64,000 nucleotides of DNA, taken from the NCBI GenBank assembly GCA_039545315.1, contig BCIM01000008.1, positions 310,001 through 374,000 on the forward strand, given 5' to 3'. The translations under genes and the position numbers were made by a program. The notes under the pieces are model-generated. The model saw only the letters and a program-made list of their open reading frames with translations, ran no database searches and was not told where the DNA came from. This stretch comes from Kondoa malvinella. Its lineage: Eukaryota; Basidiomycota; Agaricostilbomycetes; Agaricostilbales; Kondoaceae. Positions within the stretch are counted from its first letter, which is position 1; every line of letters begins with the position of its first letter. Positions 12,376 through 23,465 of this stretch are shown piece by piece.

Positions 12376-14723
12376 ATGAATGTCTTGTCAAGCCTGAAGC
12401 GGCCTATAGATCGCTTTGCACAATTTCGCCAATGTTTCTTGCAGATCAAGCGACTGCGTTCTGCTACTGCCATCAACGAGCCGAGAGTAGCTGCCCATCA
12501 ACCAGAATGTGCCAAACGATCAAATAGACCTGTCTTCCGGCAGTCTCAGAGGAGAGATCAGCGAAATGCAATCAGACCACAAGGCTCGTTCAACAAAAGG
12601 ACCGAGACGGTCTCTGGCAAACATCCAAAGAACCTCTCGATCACGTCGCTGAGGCATAAACTGGCTCTGTTGCAAAATCGCAACGCAACCAACCCAACGC
12701 TCAAGACGCTTGCAAGAGTCATCAATCAGGATATTCGTCTGGTACAGGAGCAAGCGAAGCATTGGAGCGAAGTACAGGTTGCTAGATTGGACGAGACGGA
12801 AACGGTCGACTTGTGAGTCGCCTGTGATCATCAGTGCAGAGACTTTGGCTCATGTAGATCTACTTCAGCGGCACCTTCGAAGAACTATCTTCCTGCTATG
12901 TAAACGAAGGGATGATCGCTATTGATCGACGTCTCATGCGCAGCTTTCTGGATTGGCTCTCTTCACAGCCCTCCACATCCAGTGAAGTCTACTCACGCAT
13001 TCGTGCTCTACTCCAATCTACAGACTATCGCTTCCCAGCTGAATGGTACCCTCTGGCTCGCAAGATGGTTCGCAAAATCATCATGCACGTCGGACCGACA
13101 AACAGCGGTAAAACGCACACTGCCCTTACAGCTCTAGCAAATGCCCGTGTTGGTATCTACGCTGGTCCACTTCGGCTTTTGGCTCATGAAGTGTTTGCTC
13201 GCTTCAACGCCGGTACTATTGGCGGTCTCAACGGAAAGCCTCGACCATGTAATTTGCTCACCGGTGAAGAAGAGCGCTATATGGACGACCTGAGAACCTT
13301 GTCAAGCTGTACTGTTGAGATGCTACCCTCGCATCAGAAATACGATGTGGCTGTCATCGATGAAATTCAGATGATAGCAGATCCTGCTCGAGGCGCTGCT
13401 TGGACGGCTGCTTTGTTGGCTTGCGAGGCTGCGGAACTGCATCTGTGTGGAGAAGAGAGCGCTGTGGATCTAGTCAAGCGAATAGCGGCTACTACTGGCG
13501 ATCATGTCGAAGTCAGAAGATACGAGCGTCTCAGTCCACTCAAGGTATCCAATGATAGTCTCGACAACGATCTCAGTCAAATAGAGAAGGGCGATTGTGT
13601 AGTTACCTTTAGTCGGAACAATATCTTTGCGGTCAAGCGGACGATTGAACAGAAAACTGGGTTGAAGGTCGCTGTTGCATATGGAGGTCTGCCGCCTGAA
13701 GTGAGAGAGGAGCAAGCGAGGAGTTTCAACTCGGACAATGGATATGATGTGATGGTAGCTAGTGATGCGATTGGCATGGGCCTCAATCTGTCAGTCTACA
13801 TCTATGGGCCCGTGCATTTGGCTGATCTTCCTGATAGCAAAATCCGCCGCATCATCTTTGAGGCCGTTCACAAGTTCGACGGCAAGGAATTTGTACCTCT
13901 CGCCTTTCCACAAGTCAAGCAGATAGCCGGCAGAGCTGGTCGATTCGGCATGCATGTCAATCCTTCCCCTTCAGCGCCCGACATTGATGAGCCAAGCTCC
14001 ATTAAGCAACCCACCACCGACAGGACCGTTGGCATCGTCACGACTCTCGATAAGGAGGACCTGCCTGCCCTTCACGTAGCCATGGGTAAACCGATACGTC
14101 ACCTGGCTAGAGCCAGTCTTGTTGCTATACCCGATCAGCTCAGACAAATGTTTTGGATTGCTCCGCCTGGTTGCACCTTCGCCGACATCCTCTCTGTGTC
14201 GCATCAGATCGGTCTGAGTGGGCCGAACTACCGCATTGATCCTGAAAATCCCAATCTTGCCGTCGCTTCTTTGCTGGATCCACACAAAGCGTTGCCTATT
14301 GAAGATCGCATGGTCTTGGCAAGTGCACCTATCAATACTCGGGATGAAGTCCTTAAAGCAGCTTTCAACACCTTCATTGTCGAACACATCAGGAAAGGCT
14401 ATTTCGATCTACAGAATTACGCTCAAGGGTCCGGCGCTCTACATTTGGTCAAAGAGATTGTCTTGCTGGCAGAAGGCAAAGGAGATGAAGATTTGGCCAA
14501 GCATATGATCACCGTCAACTCTCTCATGATGCTCGAATCGTTTCATCGCGTCCTCTCGCTCTACCTGTGGCTTTCTTACCGCATGCCGCTGACCTTTGCG
14601 ACACCCGACCAAGCAAGAGTGCTGAAGCGAAAGACAGAAGGCGCAATCGCATACGTGCTCGGCAAATTGGCTTTCGATCGCAAAACAACCCGAGACCTGC
14701 GGAAACCTAGAAGACCCTCGTAA
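12376..14723 (+). CDS. SUV3: SUV3, mitochondrial ATP-dependent RNA helicase
   Basis: DExH-box helicase of the mitochondrial RNA degradosome, which unwinds RNA for 3'-5' decay in the matrix. Two exons: 12376-12812 and 12869-14723. The 56-nt intron (GTGAGT donor, TTCAG acceptor) joins ETVDF to GTFEELSSC, giving 763 residues, within the family size. Motifs: Walker A GPTNSGKTHTAL (about 13093-13128), DEIQM motif II, the GLPPEVREEQ region and motif VI QIAGRAGRFG (about 13915-13945). I prefer ATG 12376 (MNVLSSLKRPIDRFAQFR), because its basic amphipathic N-terminus fits a mitochondrial presequence. An in-frame ATG at 12304 would add an acidic stretch and overlap the stop of the upstream gene. The tail is Arg/Lys-rich (RKTTRDLRKPRRPS). 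Identification is strong. Confidence 0.95.
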
Positions 14724-14836
14724 TTGCACAAGTCTCAAATTCATGTTGATGTACAGTGTATTTGTAGTGGCATAGAGCAATTCATAGACCATTCAGACAC
14801 CCTTTCTACTTTGTCTTGCCTGCATTTTTAGCCCCG

Positions 14837-16841
14837 TCAAAAGAAGTCAACCGTCTTGAGCGCTTTTCGGAGAATGCCTGAAGCGAGGATTAGCAGATGA
14901 GATTGGAGCTCGTGTGGTGCTCACTGTCTTCGACTGAACGCGAGCTCGATCAGCCGAGTTTAGTAACTAGGAGAAAGACAGCTTACTAGCAGAGATGACT
15001 ACCTTCATCGACCTAGAGTCTAAAGCACAAGTCGTATACACGTGCAGGGTACGAGAGGCCTGCAAAGTTCTGTTTGCCCGCTTGAACCGCTCACGAAACG
15101 TTTGCTTAAAAAATGTAGAGACCCCTTCGGGACTGTCCGAGGGTTGATCGTACTTGGGCCAATTCCGCTTGATCGGGTGTTTTCTCGCTTTCAGCTTTGC
15201 TTTGAGTAGATCAAGTTTACTGCACACAGGATTAGCTGATACTTTTACTATACAATCTTGAAACATACTTGAGAAAGAGAGCGAAGTCGCAATTCTCTAG
15301 TAACTTGCTCTGACAGATTTCGGTGAACGTGTTGAGCGCATCTTCGAGCTTGTTGACCCGCTTTTCGTCTTCGACGAGCATGACTTCGTCGAAAGTAGAT
15401 AGACTGGATGCCAAGTCAGCCATCTATGACACTGCGCGCAATTGAGCAAACAGACCTGCAGACAAAGATGATCAAGGATGCCGAGTCGAAGAACTTGCTC
15501 CATGTTTTTGGGCAGCCTCGAGAGCCAGCGATGTCCTGCAACGGAGTCAGCCGACCTTCGAGACCCGATCATGTTGGCTTACGCAGAGTCTATAAGTCTG
15601 TGTGCATACTATCAGATCCAGCTGAAAGTGGAGTGCGACCAGACGCACCATTGAGTTGACCCGTAGCTTCACCTCGTCTATCCCTACTGTAGCAACGCGA
15701 ATACGGAGCAGATCGGTATCCTCTGGAAGCCACCCCGGAGTCGAGACTCTATCAAGCGCGTCGAGGAAGCTATATGCAAGTCAAGACCAGAGGCGTAAGG
15801 TCTGGAGCAGAACACATACAAAGCGCTGCTGTCGGTCAAATAGTACCGAGCCGCAGGCAAATGACGCTGTTCGACAGCAATTGCCTTGTTCCGGAAATCG
15901 AGCATGAGAGAGTCGATTTCATTCTGATAGCCACTGAGCAGAGCAGCTGAAGAGGAGGGTCAGCGATTGCAGGCACTATTTCACTGAGGCCATACCTGGA
16001 TCATTTTTGCCAGAGCGGGATCGTGTTAAAGGTGTGTCTGGATCTTGCATCGCTGTCATTGCGTTCTGAAAGCGAGAAGGGATGACTTTGAAGGTGCGAA
16101 GATCGCTTGCTCTTCTGCCAATCCACATCGGACCAGACGGAAAGGTCGGCGAAGTTGGTGAAGCCGAAGAAGTAGATGCAGAAAGAGCAGGAGAGGAAGT
16201 CCGGCTCCAGAGGTCAGCACCTGGAAGCGTGTGCTGGCTGACAGTGCTCAAGCTGAGATCGACGGCTCCGATTTCTCTTGCTAGCTCAGAACCCAAAGCG
16301 AAAAGAGGTCGAAAGCGTAGTCTTCTGATAGCAGTTTGGCTGTTCTCTTTGCTTTGACTTGCCAGGTTGTCCATACTGCGAGCTCTGAGGCGCGCATCAT
16401 CTTCGAGCGTCGTGAGCATAAAATCTATGGACTCGATTATCGACAAGATGATGACCAGTCGCAAGATCGGCCGCTCTTGGTCGACTCGCTGGCGATCAAA
16501 TTGTCTAGGGAACTGTCAGCTCTTTCTAAGGAGAATAATTAAAGAGTGCCCTACAGTCGATATTGAAGCTTTAAGGTTGATTTACCAGACTGAGCTGGCC
16601 CCAAGAGCAGTAGAGTAGCCTCAGCTCGAGACGCTTCTATTGCCTGAGAGCGATCAACAGCGATTTCAGCATCGATTCGGTCGGAAGCCTGTTTGGCATA
16701 TGTATCGAGAGCAGCTTTATCCAACTTGGCATTCTTCTCTTCCCTGGACAGCTCGCTGGATATCTCTGAAGGAGCAGAAGGTCGCCGGGAAGGCAAAGTC
16801 GCATGAAACCGAAATTTGCGCTGCTTCAACTCGTCAAACAT
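14837..16841 (-). CDS. Divergent heterotrimeric G-protein alpha subunit (catalytic Gln missing)
   Basis: G-alpha architecture assembled from about eight exons. P-loop GPAQSGKST (16575-16601; canonical GAGESGKST, so the Glu is Gln). Then QERPILRLVIILSIIESI, matching the G-alpha RPIIYSN helix, a helical domain with a Ser/Pro-rich insertion (about 16100-16300), AFFLDALDRVSTPGWLPEDT, and switch I LLRIRVATVGIDE with the arginine kept. Switch II is DIAGSR (15518-15535) instead of DVGGQR, so the GTPase glutamine is absent. NKLD is created by splicing at about 15228/15270. The end is ILRKALKTVDFF, TGA at 14837-14839. The N-terminus MFDELKQRK lacks the usual Gly2 myristoylation site. It presumably signals at membranes downstream of a GPCR, or works as a regulatory pseudo-GTPase. 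Family assignment is strong; activity is uncertain. Confidence 0.85.
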
Positions 16842-17296
16842 CTCGGCGATAGTAGAAAGAAGACAAGACGGAGGGAATCACGAGAGCAAAGCAACATGGC
16901 GGGCATAACGGACGGCAGAAGAAAGGCAACACAGGAGCGTGGACAGAATGGCGTGGAAGACTCGATGTGTCAATGAAATAAGCTCTCCGGGCCGCGGCGA
17001 TTTGGCGCCTTTGCTTCCAAATCTGACATGTCTGACACTGGTGCATGCCTCCGTGGCACTACAATCGCGACCGTCGTAAAGGCGTCGTGTGTACAGCAGT
17101 CAAGTCAATGAGGCGCGGGACAACAAGCAACACATTAGGTCAGGCAACATCGCTGGCCAGTTTTGAGGGAGCAAGGCGATACAGGCCGTGTCAGTGCCTC
17201 GCTCTCCCTCCGCGACCAGTTCTACTCGTCTTTTTCGTATTCATTATGAGAACGGTCTGAGGCAGCCTTATATAACACATGTTGAGCATGGGCAGG
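16842..17296. other. Intergenic/promoter region (about 450 bp)
   Basis: This separates the minus-strand G-alpha start (16841) from the plus-strand gene that follows. An ATG at 17045 opens a 71-codon frame (MPPWHYNRDRRKG) with no recognisable content and no clear splice into the next gene. I see no repeat or RNA gene. It is probably a shared promoter. Confidence 0.35.
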
Positions 17297-18007
17297 ATGA
17301 GAGAGCAAAGGGTCATCTCGTCTCAAAGACTTCTCGCAGGAACAGCTTGATATCCTTCAGGTGTGTGTGTTTCGCGTCTCGGCTCGACAGGTGGGCAAGC
17401 TGACCTTGTATGGCGGTGATTAGGCCTGTGATATTGCTGCCGAAGCACTGCATAGCTCTCTCAATGGTCAGACTGACCGTCCCCACCTACAGAGCTGTAG
17501 CGATCTCATGCGTGACGAGGCCTACAAACGCGGTCCTATGGTTCGCAGCGCTGCAAAATCAGCAATGCAACAAGTTGGAAAGACTCTAGATTGGGACTTG
17601 CTGCTCTCGACAGACCAAGATCAATGGTAAATCTCTTCATGCAAAATGCGCCTAAGCCAGAGCTGAATCGATTCACCAGGAATAGCCTGATGGACGGTTT
17701 GTCTGCAGGAGATGCCGTGAGCGTCGCGCTGGCCGAAGCGCTGATATGGCAATGGATATGGGCCTGTTCGGCTCATCTGATCCGTGAGTTCCCAAGTTTG
17801 ATATCACCTTGCACTTTGGCTGATATGTATAATGCAGGCGACATCGATGCTGAGCTGATCAGAACGAAGCCTACCATGTCTCAGCTCTTTGCCTCGTTCC
17901 TGCAGAGCTTTGCGCCTGGTCGTTCTAGGACTAAGACGCACGACTCCGGCTTTGTGCCTTCACCCAAAGGATCTCCTCAACTGGGCGGCGACGGATGGAC
18001 GACTTGA
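17297..18007 (+). CDS. Small unrecognised protein, split by introns; start uncertain
   Basis: I do not recognise it. The best reading frame runs RLKDFSQEQLDILQ (about 17320-17360), an intron GTGTGT..GATTAG, ACDIAAEALHSSLNGQ through KSAMQQVGKTLDWDLLLST (about 17427-17628), then after another intron SLMDGLSAGDAVSVALAEAL and IWQWIWACSAHLI (17690-17784). A further exon begins at DIDAELIRTKPTMSQLFAS. The stop is TGA at 18005-18007. The middle is helical and the tail is Ser/Pro-rich. The 5' end is not resolved: the first convincing frame begins after an in-frame stop, so an upstream exon must exist. It converges on the mitochondrial ATPase, whose stop is 110 nt away. Confidence 0.45.
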
Positions 18008-18117
18008 GATTTCAATTCCATGTGTATCATTGTACTAACTTGTATTGAATCTGTTACCATCACACTATCACTACGTCTTCTACAGCTGTATCCGAATGCA
18101 AGTCAGGTGACCTGAAG

Positions 18118-20742
18118 TCACTCTTCAACAAGTGACTTCGCTTTGCCCGCCGTGAACCAGTTTCTCGGTTGGAGCACACATTGCAAAGTACGGTATGCGC
18201 TTTCAACCTCGTCCAAGCGAGATCTTAAAAATTCCGTCATTGTCCTTGATGACGAGCTCCCTTGTCCGGTGCAGACTTTCGATTGCATCCACGCGATCTC
18301 TTGTTGTGTTGAGCTGGATAGAGAATCAGCTCGTGCAATGATATTGCTTTGCAGTCGCACCCTATCTTCAAAGTCTTCTTCTGCTACTACTTCACGCATC
18401 GCATTCAACAGCATGACGGAATCGGCTCGGACTCTATTGCCATCGATTGGATTCATTTTGCTGCGTACTGGAATGTGCTGACCTGTGATCCACGCTGTCG
18501 GAAGACCATTGAGTTATTGGCGCTTTCAAAGCAGATGCAACTTACTCAATCTGAACTGTACACCGCTATTCAGCATCAATTCTGAGAGCGCTAGACAATG
18601 AACGTACTCATGTTCTCGACGTCAAGCTGCTCCAAAAAGTCTGGTCTGGTCATGACCTCGCAAGCTTTCCAATAGGGAATGTAAGCATCGTTCTCGCCAG
18701 CACCGTCAGGTCTCTCTTCAAGTGATGTCTCGTATCGCTTTGCAAGCTCTTGAAAGAGGAGCCATGCACAAGAGCTCTCCTTTTCGGCGTCCATCACTGC
18801 GTGCCAAGAAGGTAAGCTCAATGGCAAGCATTCTTTATTCACTGACCATCGTCATCGTGATCCGGAATGCAGTTTCTCCTAGCCAAGAGCCATTCCTTCT
18901 CCCGTTGTATCCTATCGGACTAATCAGCTGGGCTCCACAATTTAGCCAGAGCGACTCGCATGTCTCTCGCAGCTTGCACTATGTCTTGCTTCTTCACGAC
19001 TTTGGTCAAGAAAGCCAGTCGTCCACCCAACAAACTAAAGACTTCAGATGCTTGCTCTATAGTAGTATCCGGCCGATGTTCTGTATTCGCGTCAGCCATG
19101 TTTTCAAGAGGGAACGCAAGTCTTTACGCCGTATTGCACTCATAGTCTCGGTCTTACTGAGGTCCTTGACGTTGAGCACTTCCATGCGCGACGCATTCTT
19201 TTTCAGCGTCTCGTATATGTGGAAATCATCAGAACAGAATACCTGGATAGCCTTGCAGTGAGCGAAAGAAGACCGTAAGCGACCGGGACGTACGACAGAA
19301 AGTGTTCGCGCAGCTGCCCAAGCCTCGGCTCGCTGTTGAAGAGCGTGCAACAAAGAATGACCATCCTCGTCGTTGTGGAGGAAATGTATCTGCTCGTGGT
19401 ATGAGCGTCCATGCCAATACAAGCTTATAATCAACCGACGTTGTTAAATACCTGTCCAATAGTCTGTTCAGCAGCTCTGGATACCACAAAAGTACTTACG
19501 AGCACAAGAGCTAGTAAGAACGAGTTAGCATAGATTTCGGCAACATTTTCTTTGAAAGACATACGTCTATTCCGCTTGCGTGCGTATCTGGAAATAAAGT
19601 TTCAATGAAGTGATAACTCATATGAGATAGCATCTACCTGATCGCAACCTTTTCGAGCTTAGCCGGAAAATCAGCGGGGCATCTTGAAAGGGATGGGATC
19701 TAATTCACCTTATTCAAGACTCGTTCTATGTCAAGCAAAGGACCTGCATCTCTTGGATCCTTGCGGCTGAATAGACCACCTAGAGGATCTTGAGCGGTCG
19801 GTAGCGAAGTGTTGGAGATGACTGACCATAGTAATCCTGAACAGACATTCCATGATCAGAACAAAGGCCACTCTAGTGGATAGGTTCCTCACCTCATTGA
19901 ACTATCATTCTTTGTTCAGTATCAATCGGCTGTCATGACTGGGCGCTTACTTCGAAATTCAAACATTTACCCAATCTCAGCCTGAATATTTCTGGGTCCT
20001 CATGCGCTTCACAGACTGCTACACCATCCGCAGCATTCTTGCGCATAGCATCGACTAGTTTATGGTTCAGCATTACTAGCTACGACACATGCCCACTGAC
20101 CTATCATTGTGCTCTTGCCGACACCTTTCGCGCCCAGCATGAGATAGTAATGGCCTGATTCCTTGCCATCAACGATACGATCGACCAAGGGTTGCTCAGC
20201 CCGGCGCAAATGTGCGTCCTGAGAACGACCTTCATCGGGAGGCGGATGAATCGTCCCTGCTTTGGCAGCTCGATCTAATTCCAAGATGGGATCATAGCCT
20301 GGCTCAAAGGCGATGCCTATCTTGCGCAATACCTGCACATAATACTGATTCAGCTCTTGCATGCCGTTGTATAGAGCAGTAGCTCACATCATACTTGTAC
20401 CAAGAGTGATACGCTACACCGCCCAAACCAATCAGCGCAACACCAGCTGCTGTACCAACTGCTGCTTCGAAGAAGGTATTGCGAGATGCGCTACCTCCTG
20501 CTTGGCCAGCATCTTCGCTAGGCTCTGTCGCGTCGACGGAGAGATTGTTGGTAGGTCCAGGAGTAGGGCTTGGTGCTTGCTGTACCTGCACAAAAGGCAT
20601 TAGGACAGCCAGTAATTGCAAGCATTGAATTGCTTACCTGACGATGTGCAGCAGTACAGCGGAATAGCCTAACAGTACTTTTGTTGTGACATGATTCTTG
20701 CTTGACCCAATGCAGCGGTAGCGATGCAAGACGAGTCCTCAT
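18118..20742 (-). CDS. Mitochondrial membrane-anchored P-loop ATPase (AAA/STAND-like)
   Basis: The start ATG at 20742 opens MRTRLASLPLHWVKQES, a basic Ser/Arg-rich presequence typical of mitochondrial import. Residues around 60-110 give a disordered linker and one hydrophobic segment (AAVGTAAGVALIGLGGVAYHSW), followed by QELNQYYVQVLRKIGIAFEPG. The Walker A is LMLGAKGVGKSTMIGQ (near 20095-20140). Downstream exons carry SRKDPRDAGPLLDIERVLN, a NDEDGHSLLHALQQRAEAW helix after a Walker-B-like strand, and KKNASRMEVLNVKDLSKTE. The C-terminus ends TAGKAKSLVEE with the stop at 18118-18120. About nine short introns. The layout (presequence, one TM segment, linker, ATPase) suggests an inner-membrane ATPase facing the matrix or intermembrane space. 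It is of the general kind seen in fungal orphan mitochondrial ATPases such as the Yme2/RNA12 group, but I cannot place it in that family. Substrate unknown. Confidence 0.7.
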
Positions 20743-21058
20743 TTGCTACAAGCCAGTCTTCAGGCGAGAATACCACGTTGAGGGCACAGCACCGCTTCCT
20801 CAATGCCTCGTCCTGGAATTCCAACGGTGTCAATTTATGTGATCCGACTTCTGCAGCTGCTCGAGCTACCTGAAGTCGCGCTTCTCTTGCGCTGGTCTTC
20901 TCTCTGTCGCTTCGGTTCCCCTCTACCTATCTCGGATGGCCGTCTACTTGACAAATATAATCGTGAAAGATCAGAATCTACGCCAGTGCGCCGTGGGCTT
21001 TCTGCGTTGTTTCCGCTGAAGCTGCTTCTATCGACGACGACTCTTGATATCACGTCAG
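20743..21058. other. Divergent promoter region (316 bp)
   Basis: This is the space between two head-to-head ATGs: the mitochondrial ATPase at 20742 (minus) and the second G-alpha at 21059 (plus). Overlapping short frames on both strands have no recognisable content. I see no palindrome or known site. Confidence 0.4.
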
Positions 21059-23353
21059 ATGTTTAAAAGGCGAGCGTCCGCGCCTAGCGGGCGCAGCATG
21101 CGTGTGAATCGCATGGCTTCGTTGCCTGAAGATCCTGCTGCTTTGGCAAGTCACGCTATAGACAGGGACCTGGAAAGGGAAAGGGCTCAACGCTCACATA
21201 TGGGTCTGGCCGCTACGGGAATGTCTGACGCTGCATTGTGAGTGTTAAAGTCTCAATGCAATTTGTCCACATTGATTCGCCTATAGAGCGGGTCTCAGCC
21301 TTGGAAGAAGCACCAAGATCGATATGTTCTTGTTGCTCGGCATGCCAAATGCTGGCAAATCGACTTTCCTAAAGTATATTCATTTCCATTCAGTCAAAGC
21401 GCATCAAGATCGCTCATGTCCTTATAGTCAGATGCTAATGCACTACAGTCCTGAAGTGATACAGGCGGAAAGCAAGATCTACCATCTTGCGATTCTGCTC
21501 TCGCTTGTTGCTTCTGTAAGTCATCCATCCTAGAATTCACCAATGCTGAAATTTGCGATAAGACACGGCTGCTTGTGGAAGCGCTACAATCTCACATACA
21601 AAGCGACGATCCGGAGCTTACACCCACAAATCGACGGTTTTCTTTCAAAGAAGTCGTTGAAGAACAGCCGCCTCCGGAATATACAGACACCCCTCAGCGC
21701 TCTTACACTGAACGATTGAAAGATGTCGAGCTTCGGAGAATGCGTCTACAACCACTTCTTGATTGTGAGCAAGAGTTGAGAGATCGACTTGGCGTGATCT
21801 CGCTTTCTCTGGGCGGTGATAAAGGCAGAAGTCTGTCCGAGCACGGTGAGTCCAAACAGTCTCATTCTCTCCCTTCTGATCTGCAATCTCAGCGAGGTTG
21901 GCGATGAAGAAGAGCCACCGCATGTCAATCGATACGACAGCCAGCGCGGACACTTTCGAAACGGGTCTTTCCTTCTCTCATCCGATACGCACATTGGGAC
22001 CGAAGAGAAGTCAGACAGAAATGCTGATCAAGCCAGCGAATTGGAGAGCAATCTTGCATCCCAAAGAGTACACTGAGCTCAGCAGTCTCGGTGTGGATTC
22101 GCGGACGAGGCAAGAAGCAGAAGCCAGACCATCCCGAATACTCACCAGTCTAAAAGATGAAGTCCGTTCGCTTTTCGACGAGGTCATGCGGATTCATAAA
22201 GAAGACGAGCGTCTACATCCTGCCATTGAAGATGAAGGACAAAATCGACTGGACATGTACGAGCTTCTCAGCGAATCTGCACTCTACTTTCTGGCTCGGC
22301 TGGACAGTATAGCAATCGACGATTATGCGCCTCGAGAGCAGGACATACTCAATCTTCGTGTACATTGTCCCGATCGATCCTCTGCCATTGCTCATTGTGT
22401 TGACCTTAGATTGCCTCGGTCGGGATAGTCGAACAAGTAGTCGCAACTCCATCAGAGAAGATATACCGAGTACGCCCTTCAGACTGGACAAGAATGTGCT
22501 AATCATTTGCCAGGTCGTAGAGTCCGTGGTCAGATCCAGACTTGAGTTACAGTTGATGACATTTGTGAAACAGCGTCAGCGGTGCTATGCTCGGCTTGTC
22601 TTCATCGAGACGGCTGGCGGAATACTTCGAAGCATCAAGCGCGGCCATCTTTGTCGCAGATAGCTCAGAATTTGAGTAAGCGCCTTCTGCTCAGCAGAGC
22701 TCACATGCTTATGAACGGTCTTAGTATGGCTTCGCCCGATAATCCGAAGCAGAACAGTTTGGTGGCAGCGCTTGACCTGGTATGATAAGTGGTCACGTTC
22801 ACTTGGCGCATGGCTCAAGACTCTCTGACAGTTTGAGAAAATGTATGCTCAAAGCTCACGTAACCTCTACATCTCTCACAGACTCTGTGAAGTTGCGCGA
22901 ACAAAGCTTTAAGCAACGTCAATATTATCCTATTCGTCAACAAGATTGACGTTCGTGAGTGAAAGCCTCAGCACAGCAGTCGAGCTCCTGACATCGAGCC
23001 AGTCAAACGCAAGATCCGCCTAGGTCGTAAGCTGTCGAATTTCTTGCCAGACTATGAAGGTCCTCCTGGATCGTACGAAGCTGCAAAGCATTATCTCAAG
23101 GCAAAGTTTAAGAAAGCAGCCACCCCTTATATCAAAGACAGACATCTATATTGTCATTTCCTGAGCTGTCTGGATTCTAGGTGAGTGTTTGATTTACATG
23201 CAAAGTATTGTGCTCACTTGTTGCAGGTCGACGAGGTGACAATACATTGATCATACCTGGGACGAGCAAGCTGATGGTACTTCCAGGCTCACCATCAACA
23301 GCTTAGAGGACATCATAACCAGAGATAACATGCAGAAAGTCGGCTTGCTGTAG
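21059..23353 (+). CDS. Second, strongly divergent G-protein alpha subunit
   Basis: Starts MFKRRASAPSGRSMRVNR, basic and without Gly2. P-loop GMPNAGKST (21339-21365). An inserted charged region (about 21600-21850) is followed by the helical-domain signature SALYFLARLDSIAIDDY (about 22270-22330). Splicing of NLR to IASVGIVEQVV rebuilds switch I (22410 onward). Splicing of RVV/GA to C yields DVSGAM at switch II (about 22574-22590), where DVGGQR is expected, followed by RRLAEYFEASSAAIFVADS, aligning with KKWIHCFEGVTAIIFCVA. FEKICANKALSNVNIILFVN precedes NKID (about 22910-22950). The end is RLTINSLEDIITRDNM then QKVGLL, which resembles the receptor-contact tail of G-alpha proteins; TAG at 23351-23353. 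One acceptor (GTGAAG) is non-consensus. The fold is clear, catalytic GTPase activity doubtful. Confidence 0.8.
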
Positions 23354-23465
23354 CGTAATGGATGATATAATTGATATAATATTACATGACTGAACGACTT
23401 CCACTTCTACTGCACGCGCACTGATATTCCTCATTCCATGACATTACTCGTCTAGGATGAAACTA

